A stretch of DNA of 64,000 nucleotides from Falsirhodobacter halotolerans (lineage in GTDB: Bacteria > Pseudomonadota > Alphaproteobacteria > Rhodobacterales > Rhodobacteraceae). Both the position numbers and the translations under genes were made by a program. Under the pieces are notes generated by a model, which saw nothing but the letters and a program-made list of their open reading frames with translations, had not been told where the DNA came from and did not search any database. Numbering within the stretch: the stretch's first letter is position 1; each line of letters starts with the position of its first letter. Shown here one piece after another: positions 1 to 7,259 of this stretch. The stretch is taken from assembly GCF_022899245.1 (NCBI RefSeq), contig NZ_JALJAZ010000001.1, positions 1,147,501 through 1,211,500 of the forward strand, in the 5' to 3' direction.

Positions 1-180
1 GAAGCGTTTCTGGCGGCGATGAAAGAGAAACTGGTCGAGGGGAGCGATCTGACCCTGCCGCCGATGGGCAAGTTGAAGATGGTGAAGCGGAAAGAGGACG
101 ATGGGCCGATGACCCTGAAACTTCGTCCGCAAAATGCGTCGAAAACGGCCAAGTCGGGTCTTGCGGACGACGAGGACTGA
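1..180 (+). CDS. HU-family DNA-binding protein, C-terminal part (5' end outside window)
   Basis: Only the last 59 residues are present, read in frame 1 to a TGA stop. The stretch LTLPPMGKLKMVKRK resembles the beta-arm entry (LPPxGKxKV) of the divergent HU/IHF-like proteins common in Rhodobacterales, followed by a charged tail ending in DDED. These proteins bind and bend DNA non-specifically in the nucleoid. The N-terminal helical dimerisation part is missing, so the family call rests on one motif and on overall charge. A tRNA gene follows 20 bases after the stop. Confidence 0.55.
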   Translation, partial: EAFLAAMKEKLVEGSDLTLPPMGKLKMVKRKEDDGPMTLKLRPQNASKTAKSGLADDED

Positions 181-199
181 GGGTAAACCCCCCTTCATC

Positions 200-274
200 G
201 GGCGATTAGCTCAGTGGTAGAGCGCTTCGTTCACATCGAAGATGTCGGGGGTTCAAATCCCTCATCGCCCACCA
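200..274 (+). tRNA. tRNA-Val (anticodon CAC)
   Basis: A full cloverleaf can be folded: acceptor stem GGGCGAT pairing with ATCGCCC, D arm TAGCTCAGTGGTAGAGC, anticodon stem CTTCG/CGAAG with loop TTCACAT (anticodon CAC, reading GTG), and T arm with the TTCAAAT loop. The CCA end is encoded. A strong hairpin terminator follows about 30 bases downstream. Confidence 0.95.
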
Positions 275-303
275 TTATTGCAATGACATAATGGTCATTG
301 ACC

Positions 304-338
304 AAACGGCCCCGGGGTATGTCCCCGCGGGCCGTTTT
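304..338 (+). terminator. Intrinsic terminator after tRNA-Val(CAC)
   Basis: An 8-bp stem AAACGGCC/GGCCGTTT encloses a second GC-rich stem (CGGGG/CCCCG) and runs into TTTT. It lies just downstream of the tRNA and probably ends its transcript. Confidence 0.75.
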
Positions 339-546
339 GGGTTTCAGGGTGATCGTGCGTGCCCCGCCGACGTGGGAAGGGCGCGTTGGTGCTGGGGATA
401 CCAGCAATCGTGCCTGATCTTGCCAGGTAATTGGCCGAGGAACCGGAATTGGTGTTCTATTGACGCATGATTTGAAACGGTTATGGCGGCAGGAGGGATC
501 GGCTTTGGGAGTGGTCAGAAATCTCTTCCCAAATCGCGTGCGAAGA

Positions 547-1402
547 TCAATTTTCCGAATTGGCCCGTTTCATGGCGCGGCGGTCATGTTTCATTTGCCG
601 CAGATCACGCGATGCGGCCTGCATCACCTCGGTTCGGTCCAGCGCCTTGGCCAGCCGAACGAAATTATTCGAGGATCGGAATGGTCGGCGCGATCTTTGC
701 CCCTTCCGTGAGATGGTTCAGGGCGGTTTCAAGATCGCCCTTCTGTTCGGCGCGGTTGCTTTCACCCGCATACCAATGCGGCGACGTCTGATCCCAGATC
801 TGAATGGCGGGCGGCACGGTTCCGCAGAAGAAGCCGGATGCGATCGTTCCGAGGTGCACTGACGTCGCCAGACCGCCGATGACGTTGTGGCCGACGCGGA
901 TGTGGGCGTCGGGATAAGCGGCGCGAACCCATCTGTTCACCAACCGGGCGTCCTTTGGCTGCTTGGGATCGAAAAACACGACAGGCCGGTGCGAATAGAT
1001 GGGGATCTCTGACAGATGTTCGTGGTGCTGGAGGCGTCCGGGCATGGCGTTGCACAGGGGATGCAGCCTGTTTCTGGGCGCAAGAGCGAGGATGCGCGCA
1101 TCGAGTATGCCGCCGAAATACATGGCCGCATAAGCGCCAACGCTTCCGCCATAGGCGACAATCTCTCGTCCCGCAGCAACGGGGCGGATCTGGTCGGCCA
1201 ATTCCTCTAATGAGATATCCTGATGATATTGGGTCCGATGGCTGCCGACTTAGGGGGTGTCGTATCCATGTTTCAGAGGGAGGCGGGTCCTGATTCTGTC
1301 CGTCTCGGGTGCGAAGGTGACGATCAGCCGATCGCTCGGGCCATCGGGATGTGCGTGACAGACCACCCGGTGCGTGGGCGAGGCGGACAGCATTACGGGC
1401 AT
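547..1402 (-). pseudogene. Disrupted alpha/beta-hydrolase-like gene with C-terminal TPR-like tail
   Basis: Read from ATG 1402, the frame encodes MPVMLSASPTHRVVCHAHP, then hits TAA at 1250-1252. The same frame resumes at once with SHRTQYHQDISLEELADQI and the hydrolase-like elbow VAYGGSVGAYAAMYFGG, and reaches a tetratricopeptide-like segment (AEQKGDLETALNHL). A second stop sits at 665-667; shifting by one base there opens FVRLAKALDRTEVMQAASRD and ends at 547-549 in a basic tail. The pieces fit one protein carrying two lesions, a nonsense codon and a frameshift. This fold occurs in Rhodobacterales proteins of unknown substrate, often near surface polysaccharide genes. The exact function is not recognised. 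It stays possible that the 179-residue central part is still made from a TTG start. Confidence 0.7.
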
Positions 1403-1766
1403 CTTGACGTCTTCAACTGATCGACGTTGCCGAACGGTGGGAATCACGAGGCCCGATAGCAAGCGATCATCCCTTAGCAACGCCGCGATCCGGGGTGGCG
1501 CGCAACGTGCGGGAGCGGGCGGCGTAATGGGATCAGCCAATTTCTCCGGTGAGGTTTGGGCAGAGGGTCAGGCTTATTTGCTTGCGATCATTACAGATTC
1601 TTCACTTTGAATTGGACGATTCAATCAAGAATTGGGATCGGTGCGTCATGCATTAAGAATTCACCGGACCGGAATTGAGTTTCGCGACTGGGTGAAATTG
1701 GATAATGGTTAACGAGTCATTTATCCAAATGGCGTTTCGCAGGTCTGTCACTCGAAAGGTTCGATC
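1403..1766. other. Intergenic region, no gene seen
   Basis: No frame here has a convincing start, Shine-Dalgarno and protein-like composition. The part nearest the Hint gene is AT-richer than the surroundings and contains an 8-bp inverted repeat, annotated separately, so it probably holds that gene's promoter. The left part may include degraded 5' sequence of the hydrolase pseudogene. Confidence 0.5.
1698..1728. promoter_or_regulatory. Inverted repeat TTGGATAA-N15-TTATCCAA, possible operator
   Basis: Two perfect 8-bp arms are separated by 15 bases, about 40 bases before the Hint gene start. No T-run follows, so a terminator is unlikely; an operator is possible. The spacing of centres is close to two helical turns. 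No known regulator consensus is recognised. Confidence 0.25.
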
Positions 1767-2912
1767 ATGCCCACACACAATTGGATGTACTTCGGCAATC
1801 GCGCGCGGTTGGACACAACGCCCACGACGAATGCCACCGCCGCACAACTGGCCCCCGCCGTCGGGTGGACGGCAACCGGGTCTGACGAGATGGGGCCCAC
1901 GGCGGTCACCGGCACCGCATCCGGGACAGAAACATCCTATCGTACGACCTATCAGACGCAGCAATCGCCCGCAGTGGCGGCGCCGGCGCCGTTCAGCTAT
2001 ACCAACCCGGTAACCGGGGCGTCCGTCACCGGGCAGAACATCGTTTCATTCTACCGCGCGACGTTTGACGTTCGTGTTCCCGACAGCAACGGCAACCTGA
2101 CCACCGTGCAGCGCAGCGGCGTCATGATGCAAATGCGCAATGGGGATGTGTTTTTCCGCCCGTCGTCGGATCAGATCAACAGCTGGGATGATTTGCCGGC
2201 GATCAACGGCGTGACGGTCACAAGCGTGACGCCTTTGGCCGACAATGTTCGCGTGGCCCAAGTTGGCTTCAATCCGGCCATCTACAACGTGCCGATCACC
2301 TGTTTTGCCGGCGATACGCTTATCGCGACCGAACGTGGTGACGTGCGCGCCCGCGACCTGTCCGCGGGTGACAAGGTCTGGACGGTCGATAACGGTCTGC
2401 AGGAAATCACCTGGGTCGGATTGACGACGATTTCGGCACGCCGTCTTGATCTGGACCGCCGCATTCGTCCGATCCGTATCAAGGCGGGCGCGTTGGGCAA
2501 CGATATGCCGGAGCGGGATCTGCTGGTGTCACCTCAGCACCGGGTTCTGGTCCAATCGAAATACGCCCAGCTGATGTTCGGCATGAACGAAGTCCTGATC
2601 GCGGCAAAGCACCTTGTGCTTCTGGACGGGATCGATATTGCCGACGATATCGGGTCGGTGGACTATGTCCATTTCCTCCTGGGGCAGCATGAAATCGTCC
2701 TCGCGGATGGGGCGCGGTGTGAATCCATGTTCACGGGGCCGGAGGCGCTGAAGTCGGTGCCCCAGGACGCGCGGGACGAGATCATGACGCTGTTCCCGGA
2801 ACTGGCCGAAATGGATTATCGTCCGGTCCCGGCGCGACGGATGCTTTCGGGGAAAATGTCGCGCACGGTGATCTCGCGCCACGTCCAGCACGGCCATCGG
2901 ATGGCCGCGTGA
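1767..2912 (+). CDS. Hint-domain (Hedgehog/intein-like) protein
   Basis: 381 residues. The first ~175 are Thr/Ala/Pro-rich and then beta-rich, with no signal peptide. A Hint module of the Hint_2 type starts at Cys179 in ITCFAGDTLIATERGD, continues through DLSAGDKVWTVDNG, and carries the conserved block LLVSPQHRVLVQ with His258. Hint modules cleave or splice their own backbone at the leading Cys; in Rhodobacterales they are common on large secreted calcium-binding or type I-secreted proteins, but stand-alone forms like this have no assigned role. It starts at ATG after GAAAGG. A perfect hairpin terminator follows directly, so it is monocistronic. A second, shorter Hint gene lies at 30191-30811. 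Family sure, function unknown. Confidence 0.85.
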   Translation: MPTHNWMYFGNRARLDTTPTTNATAAQLAPAVGWTATGSDEMGPTAVTGTASGTETSYRTTYQTQQSPAVAAPAPFSYTNPVTGASVTGQNIVSFYRATFDVRVPDSNGNLTTVQRSGVMMQMRNGDVFFRPSSDQINSWDDLPAINGVTVTSVTPLADNVRVAQVGFNPAIYNVPITCFAGDTLIATERGDVRARDLSAGDKVWTVDNGLQEITWVGLTTISARRLDLDRRIRPIRIKAGALGNDMPERDLLVSPQHRVLVQSKYAQLMFGMNEVLIAAKHLVLLDGIDIADDIGSVDYVHFLLGQHEIVLADGARCESMFTGPEALKSVPQDARDEIMTLFPELAEMDYRPVPARRMLSGKMSRTVISRHVQHGHRMAA

Positions 2913-2923
2913 CAGAACCCGCA

Positions 2924-2956
2924 AGGCATCAGCCCCCCCACGGGGGGCTGATGCCT
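2924..2956 (+). terminator. Strong hairpin terminator after the Hint gene
   Basis: A near-perfect palindrome, AGGCATCAGCCCCCC against GGGGGGCTGATGCCT with a very short loop, begins 12 bases after the stop codon. There is no clear T-run on either strand. Confidence 0.7.
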
Positions 2957-3104
2957 GAACCTTCGGGCGGGCGGCCCGTCCTTGGAATGCGACTTGGTCA
3001 GATGGGTTCGTGCATCCGGTCAAGACTGCGACAGGAGGTGGCATTCGCTCTGGTGATCGTCGTCATTCCGGCGCATGGTCAAGGCGGCTTCAGACGGGGG
3101 TGGA

Positions 3105-4223
3105 ATGCGTATGACGGGGCAGGAACGTGACGGCAGGGCGACTGCCACGGTCAAGACCCATCCGTTGTCGCGTATTCCCCTGATCAGTGATCTGTCCATC
3201 GCGCGCTGGATGCTGTTGCTGGTCCTGATCGCGGCCGTGTATTTTTTCCATGGCTTTCTGGTTCCGGTTCTTGCGGCCATGATCATCAGCTTTGCCAGTT
3301 GGCCCGTGTTTTGCCGGGTTCGGACCCGGTTCGGGATCAGCTCGTTGCTGGCGGCAACCTTGTTCATCGCGGTGATCGTCCTGTTCCTCGTGACGCCGCT
3401 GACCCTTGCGCTGATCTACGCGTTTCAGGAGCTGCAGTCCTGGATTGCCTGGCTTTTCCAAGTGAATGCCGAAGGGGCGCCCACGCCGCAATGGCTGCTG
3501 TCCTTGCCCCAGATCGGGGATTGGATCGACGAAAAATGGGCAACCTATGTCGGCCGACCCGGCGCGATTGCCGAGGTCATTCAACTGACGAGCGGAAACA
3601 CCATCGCATCGGTTTACCGAAGCGTGGTGACGGTGGGGGGAATTGCCTTTCACCTGGCGTTGAACTTGCTGTTCATGCTGATCGCCCTGTTCGTGTTTTA
3701 TAAAGACGGTGATAAGATCGCGGCGCAGATCGACGTGGTCGGGGCACGGGTTCTGCCGGACCGTTGGACCCGCCTGTCGCGCGTGGTCCCGCTGACGATC
3801 AGTTCGACCGTCATGGGCATGACGGTCATCGCGATCGGTGAGGGGGTTATCCTGGGCCTCGCTTATTGGCTGGCGGGGGTGCCGTCGGCGGTGGCCTTGG
3901 GGGTGATCACGGGGTTCATGGCGCTTATTCCGGGTGGCGCGCCGTTGGCCTTTACCTTGGTCTCGGTCTATCTTGTGGCCAGCGGTTCGGTCTTTGCCGG
4001 TGTGGCCTTGTTTCTGTGGGGAACGGTGGAACTGTTCATCGTCGACAAAACGATCCGGCCGGTTCTTGTGGGTGGGCCGGTGAAAATGCCGTTTCTGCCG
4101 ACCTTCTTCGGGCTTGTCGGCGGTGTGAAGACGATGGGACTGGTCGGCCTGTTCATCGGACCGGTGCTTATGGCGCTGCTTGTTGCGATTTGGCGGGAAT
4201 GGGTGCGGGAGCGGGCACTGTAG
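3105..4223 (+). CDS. AI-2E family transporter (PerM/UPF0118-type permease)
   Basis: An inner-membrane protein of about 372 residues with about eight hydrophobic segments, including WMLLLVLIAAVYFFHGFLV near the N terminus and the Gly/Pro-rich C-terminal block GVITGFMALIPGGAPLAF typical of the AI-2E exporter family. Members export small molecules or, in some bacteria, Na+; the substrate here is unknown. The start chosen is ATG 3105, preceded by GGGGGTGG; ATG 3075 is in frame but lacks a ribosome site. Its stop lies only three bases before the displaced tRNA-Val 3' end, so it marks the chromosomal side of the integrated element. Confidence 0.85.
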   Translation: MRMTGQERDGRATATVKTHPLSRIPLISDLSIARWMLLLVLIAAVYFFHGFLVPVLAAMIISFASWPVFCRVRTRFGISSLLAATLFIAVIVLFLVTPLTLALIYAFQELQSWIAWLFQVNAEGAPTPQWLLSLPQIGDWIDEKWATYVGRPGAIAEVIQLTSGNTIASVYRSVVTVGGIAFHLALNLLFMLIALFVFYKDGDKIAAQIDVVGARVLPDRWTRLSRVVPLTISSTVMGMTVIAIGEGVILGLAYWLAGVPSAVALGVITGFMALIPGGAPLAFTLVSVYLVASGSVFAGVALFLWGTVELFIVDKTIRPVLVGGPVKMPFLPTFFGLVGGVKTMGLVGLFIGPVLMALLVAIWREWVRERAL

Positions 4224-4226
4224 GTT

Positions 4227-4269
4227 TGGTGGGCCGAGACGGGTTCGAACCGCCGACATTTTTGGGTAA
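4227..4269 (-). repeat. Displaced 3' end of tRNA-Val, att-like site (partner 7055-7097)
   Basis: Reading from the CCA end, TGGTGGGCCG, then A instead of T, then GACGGG, then T instead of C, then TCGAACCGCCGACATTTT match the 3' half of the intact tRNA at 7055 onward. Three mismatches occur in the first 37 bases, then a small indel near the anticodon loop ends the similarity. The 5' half of a tRNA is absent, so this is not a functional tRNA. It fits an att site that has diverged since integration. Confidence 0.7.
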
Positions 4270-4694
4270 GTAAGTGCCTGTTTGCACGAAAAAACGCGGT
4301 TCCGCTGCAATATTTTTGCGGAAAAGCGGCCAATTCGGGAAGTGGGGGAGGTATCCACTCCTTCGCGACGGTGCCGATCCATGCGGTTCCAATCCCGGTA
4401 CGAGCGGCAAGGGACGGCTGGCGCACTGCTGGTCCTGTGGCGACGATTGACGAAGGTGCAGGAAGGCGGATTTCCGACCAGAAGCGCAACGCCGAACGGC
4501 TCGCGAAGCTCTCAACCGCATCCACCACCGCGATGAGCAACCTCGCAACCTTGTCCGAGTTCATTGGCGAGATGAATTTGCTGCCGTGGCAGGTGACGGA
4601 AGGCGGGGCCGCGGTGCAGAAATGCTCCGTCGTCAGCGTGCTGCCCTGCAAGGGGTTTTCAAAGAATTCACCGAGCGTAGGAGGGGGCGGAACG
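4270..4694. other. Degraded interior of the element, no convincing gene
   Basis: Open frames exist on both strands, but all are Arg/Ser-rich and lack a recognisable domain, and none has a good ribosome site. One frame ends in ATGCCTGA, overlapping the start of the next candidate gene, which hints at a former translationally coupled gene interrupted by TGA at 4448. I see no terminator or RNA gene. Confidence 0.4.
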
Positions 4695-5012
4695 ATGCCT
4701 GAACCGGTGAGAGAGCTGACCCTGACGGCCCACACGCTAGCGACAGCAGTGTTGGTGCTGATGCACCTTTTGATCCTGCGGGGTTTCCTGCCGCTGTTCC
4801 TGCGTCCGGACGGCACGGCGGTGTGGCATCCGGCGGCCAGCTATGTCCGGCTATCCAGCACGATCGGGGCGCGGGCGTTTTCGGGGCAGGGGATCATGAA
4901 GGAGCTGTTTGGGGAGACGCTGATCCATGGCGTTAAACTTGCTGCGACGGACCCCGGGCGGATGAGCACAAACATTCTTTACCTCGTCTTGTTCGTTCTG
5001 GTGGCAAGGTAG
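4695..5012 (+). CDS. Candidate small membrane protein of the element
   Basis: 105 residues from ATG 4695, with a strong GGAGGGGG site six bases upstream. A hydrophobic segment (LATAVLVLMHLLILRGFLP, about residues 17-35) suggests one membrane helix near the N terminus. No family is recognised. Its 3' end overlaps the convergent membrane gene by 34 bases, which makes the C-terminal residues doubtful. Either a small phage membrane protein or a chance frame; the ribosome site is the main support. Confidence 0.35.
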   Translation: MPEPVRELTLTAHTLATAVLVLMHLLILRGFLPLFLRPDGTAVWHPAASYVRLSSTIGARAFSGQGIMKELFGETLIHGVKLAATDPGRMSTNILYLVLFVLVAR

Positions 5013-5641
5013 GATGTCTTCGCCAATCCCGCGGCAATGAACATGTATGCGGCCGTTTCGACGGTTTCCTCGACAACCTGCAGATCGCCGGGCCAGACAT
5101 CGAGACTCATGCCCATATGGCTCTCAGCGGCGGTGGAAAGGAGCATTGCGATGGCAAATCCCAGAAATTCCATCAAAGGCAGACATGCATTCGCCGCGCA
5201 TTCTTTCAGGAATGCGATTGGCCGTCCGAACAGGATCAGGAGCAACGCGCCAAATGCGGCTGCTCCGATAATCGGTGCGACCAAAGGACGATACCAGAGC
5301 CGGGACGATGAGAATGTCGGTCCGTGGGTCGTCACGCTGATCGGTTCCTGAAAGACAGCGCCCCAGCTCAATTCCCGCAACGTAAGGATTATCAATAAAA
5401 TCGCAGCTCCGGACCAGATGTATGTCCGGCGGCCTACGTCGCTGCTTGCGGTTCGACATGCCTGAATGGACGCCACAAGCAATACAACGACCTGAGTGTT
5501 TTCCAAGACGCCGTTTTCCCAACTGATCCGAACCGGCAGAAACAGGCTGAACGGCCAGGCCAAAATGAGAAGGGCAGCCCCCGCAGCCATCCATCCTTGG
5601 TTCCATAGCGTCGCATTGCGTGCAGGTTTTGGTGTTGGCAT
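4979..5641 (-). CDS. Six-helix membrane protein of unknown function
   Basis: 220 residues with about six hydrophobic segments, at roughly 17-37, 48-65, 74-91, 116-138, 149-172 and 193-210. Between helices, ENTQVVVLL and LRELSWGAVF resemble a little-studied family of bacterial integral membrane proteins with no assigned role. ATG 5641 has GGAG seven bases upstream, and the frame is clean, so the gene looks intact although its neighbours are decayed. It faces away from the lysis genes and probably has its own promoter in the 113-base gap to the muramidase. It may be cargo of the element. Confidence 0.7.
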   Translation of the reverse strand: MPTPKPARNATLWNQGWMAAGAALLILAWPFSLFLPVRISWENGVLENTQVVVLLVASIQACRTASSDVGRRTYIWSGAAILLIILTLRELSWGAVFQEPISVTTHGPTFSSSRLWYRPLVAPIIGAAAFGALLLILFGRPIAFLKECAANACLPLMEFLGFAIAMLLSTAAESHMGMSLDVWPGDLQVVEETVETAAYMFIAAGLAKTSYLATRTNKTR

Positions 5642-5754
5642 CGACAGCTCCTTTCAAGGCCGCATACGACTCGCGGTCCGGAAAGTGAAGTCGCGTCGAC
5701 CCGGACTATCCCACTCCGTCACCGCGCGGGATTTTTTGATATCAGGAGACCATT

Positions 5755-6333
5755 ATGGTCCCAGTCGGGTTAACGGGCCGCGCGCTGGCCTTGGCCGCAA
5801 CTGATGTTGCCCGCACGACGTTGCGCTCGGCGTCGTGGGGGTTAAAGCAGATCATTGGGTTCAATCATAAGGCGGCGGGCTATGCCAATGCCGGCGACAT
5901 GATGGCGGCGTTCTGCGATGCGGAGGCCCTGCATCTGGAGGCGATGGTTGCGTTCATAGCATCCGAAGGCTTGGACGATGACCTGCGCCGTCACGACTGG
6001 TCCGGCTTCGCGCGCGGCTACAACGGGGCGGGCTATGCGCAGCACGGCTATCAGACCCGCCTCGCTGCTGCTTTCAAACGCTGGCAGGCCATCCCGGACG
6101 TGCTGGCGCCGACCCTTCCCAAGATCGGCCTCGGCGCGCGCGGCCCAGCGGTGAAGACCGCGCAGCAGCGGCTGCTGGCGGCCGGGCACGATCCCCGCGC
6201 CGTCGACGGCTGGTTCGGTGACAACACCCGCCACGCGACCATCGCCTTCCAATCCGCCCATGGCCTCGTGCCGGACGGCATCATCGGGCCCAAAACCTGG
6301 GCGTCCCTCACTCCTCACGTGGATACTGTCTGA
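5755..6333 (+). CDS. Truncated phage N-acetylmuramidase (DUF3380 fragment plus peptidoglycan-binding domain)
   Basis: 192 residues. After a short leader, residues 22-110 match the C-terminal half of the DUF3380/N-acetylmuramidase fold (LRSASWGLKQIIGFN and WSGFARGYNGAGYAQHGY), and residues 120-188 form a PG_binding_1 repeat (AVDGWFGDNTRHATIAFQ, GIIGPKTWASL). Full-length relatives are about 70-80 residues longer and carry the N-terminal part with the catalytic Glu; that part is absent. The start keeps a good AGGAGA site, so an internal deletion that left the 5' end in place is likelier than a misread start. It should bind peptidoglycan but probably cannot cut it. Its stop overlaps the next start (TGATG), as in an intact lysis cassette. 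Confidence 0.75.
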   Translation: MVPVGLTGRALALAATDVARTTLRSASWGLKQIIGFNHKAAGYANAGDMMAAFCDAEALHLEAMVAFIASEGLDDDLRRHDWSGFARGYNGAGYAQHGYQTRLAAAFKRWQAIPDVLAPTLPKIGLGARGPAVKTAQQRLLAAGHDPRAVDGWFGDNTRHATIAFQSAHGLVPDGIIGPKTWASLTPHVDTV

Positions 6334-6650
6334 TGGGCGTGCTTGGGAAAAAACTGCGCGGCGGAGACGGCGGAAGCGTGTTCTTCGACTGCCCGGGGTG
6401 CGGGTGGCGTCATAGGGTTACCGTCGGTGACGGCCCCGGACCGAGGTGGGGCTACAACGGGAATCCCGACGCCCCGACATTCACGCCCTCGGTGCTGGTC
6501 ACATACGACGGGCCCGATGCGGACTAAGATGGCGGACATCCAGCCATCTGCCACTCATTCGTCACCGACGGTCGCATCCAGTTCCTAGGTGACTGCACGC
6601 ACGCCCTTGCTGGGCAAACCCTCGACCTTCCAAATATCAAAGGAGAATGA
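6333..6650 (+). pseudogene. DUF6527-type phage gene interrupted by an in-frame stop
   Basis: From ATG 6333 the frame gives a Cys-rich, Trp-rich protein (FFDCPGCGWRHRVTV, PRWGYNGNPDAPTFTPS) typical of DUF6527 proteins found beside endolysins and holins in Rhodobacterales prophages. It meets TAA after GPDAD and continues in the same frame with HPAICHSFVTDGRIQFLG, then DCTHALAGQTLDLP, the expected family C terminus, ending at TGA 6648. One base change therefore splits a gene of about 105 codons. The 64-residue N-terminal piece could still be made but would lack half of the Cys/His residues. Confidence 0.7.
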
Positions 6651-6652
6651 CC

Positions 6653-6865
6653 ATGAAACTCGCAACCCAATTGTCGGCCCTGCCGACGAACAAGCTGCTG
6701 GCTGGCACCGGCGTGAATGTCATAGCGGCCACCGCATGGGCCGAGGTGATGACGACCATCGCACCCTCGCTGGCCGGGCCGGGAATGTCGGCGCTGATTG
6801 GCGCGGCAATCGGCCTGCTGGCCGGTTACTTCGTGCCGGACCGCGTCAACGCCCCGCGCAACTGA
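6653..6865 (+). CDS. Holin-like small phage membrane protein
   Basis: 70 residues from ATG 6653, with AAAGGAGA upstream. It has an Ala/Gly-rich hydrophobic core (MSALIGAAIGLLAGYFV) and a second weak segment around NVIAATAWAEVM, ending in DRVNAPRN. Small proteins of this type follow DUF6527 and muramidase genes in Rhodobacterales phages, where they are presumed holins that open the inner membrane for the endolysin. The gene appears intact. The role comes from context, not from a catalytic motif. Confidence 0.6.
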   Translation: MKLATQLSALPTNKLLAGTGVNVIAATAWAEVMTTIAPSLAGPGMSALIGAAIGLLAGYFVPDRVNAPRN

Positions 6866-7054
6866 CCCATACCATAGGCCCTCGCCTTGCACGGCGGGGT
6901 TTTGATCGCGTAAACGATCATCACCACGCGGCCAAACCTCTCACAGCTGACCGCGCCGACCCGTCAGTGCTTCAAGGTCGCTTCGAACTGCATTGGGAAC
7001 ATCGAAAGAAAAATTGGGAAACTTTGAAAACCAAAACCGCTAAGTTATTGATTT

Positions 7055-7130
7055 TGGTGGGCCGTGACGGGCTCGAACCGCCGACATTTTCGGTGTAAAC
7101 GAAACGCTCTACCAACTGAGCTAACGGCCC
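7055..7130 (-). tRNA. tRNA-Val (anticodon TAC)
   Basis: Complete cloverleaf on the minus strand: acceptor GGGCCGT/ACGGCCC, D arm TAGCTCAGTTGGTAGAGC, anticodon stem TTTCG/CGAAA with loop TTTACAC (anticodon TAC, reading GTA), T loop TTCGAGC and encoded CCA. Its 3' end faces the phage remnant and is duplicated at 4227-4269, marking it as the integration target. Confidence 0.95.
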
Positions 7131-7217
7131 CCACGCGGCCATATATCGCCCCGGTTGATCCGAATGCAAGGGCCGAACGGTGGCTTTGACGTTCGTTAAG
7201 GTCGTTTGCTCAGATTG

Positions 7218-7250
7218 CCCTCAAGTCGCAATCTCGCGCCGCCTTGAGGG
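7218..7250 (+). promoter_or_regulatory. Hairpin covering the ribosome site of the spike-base gene
   Basis: CCCTCAAG (7218-7225) is a perfect complement of CTTGAGGG (7243-7250). The right arm overlaps GAGGGG, the only good Shine-Dalgarno before ATG 7260. In the folded state the ribosome site would be hidden. No T-run follows, so it is not a terminator. Confidence 0.35.
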
Positions 7251-7259
7251 GATCAGATC

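Larger units (their letters stand above)
4227..7130. mobile_element. Remnant of an integrated phage-like element in tRNA-Val(TAC)
   Basis: The intact tRNA-Val(TAC) lies on the minus strand at the right border. About 40 bases of its 3' half recur at the left border in the same orientation, with the CCA end facing the perM-like gene. This is the arrangement left when an element recombines into a tRNA 3' end and displaces the original end. Between the copies lie phage-type lysis genes (truncated muramidase, broken DUF6527 gene, holin-like) and a membrane protein that looks like cargo. No integrase, capsid or replication gene remains, and three genes or regions show decay, so the element is defective. 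Confidence 0.65.

Noticed and set aside
4224..4275. Peptide reading VGRDGFEPPT
   Set aside because: This is the well-known false translation across a tRNA 3' end; it revealed the displaced tRNA copy instead.
3090..4382. Minus-strand frame of 430 codons opposite the perM-like gene
   Set aside because: Antisense shadow, Gln/Arg/His-rich, with no membrane or enzymatic features.
4371..4694. N-terminal extension of the candidate membrane protein in the element
   Set aside because: GTG start without ribosome site, low-complexity Arg/Ala/Ser sequence; the downstream ATG with GGAGGGGG is preferable.
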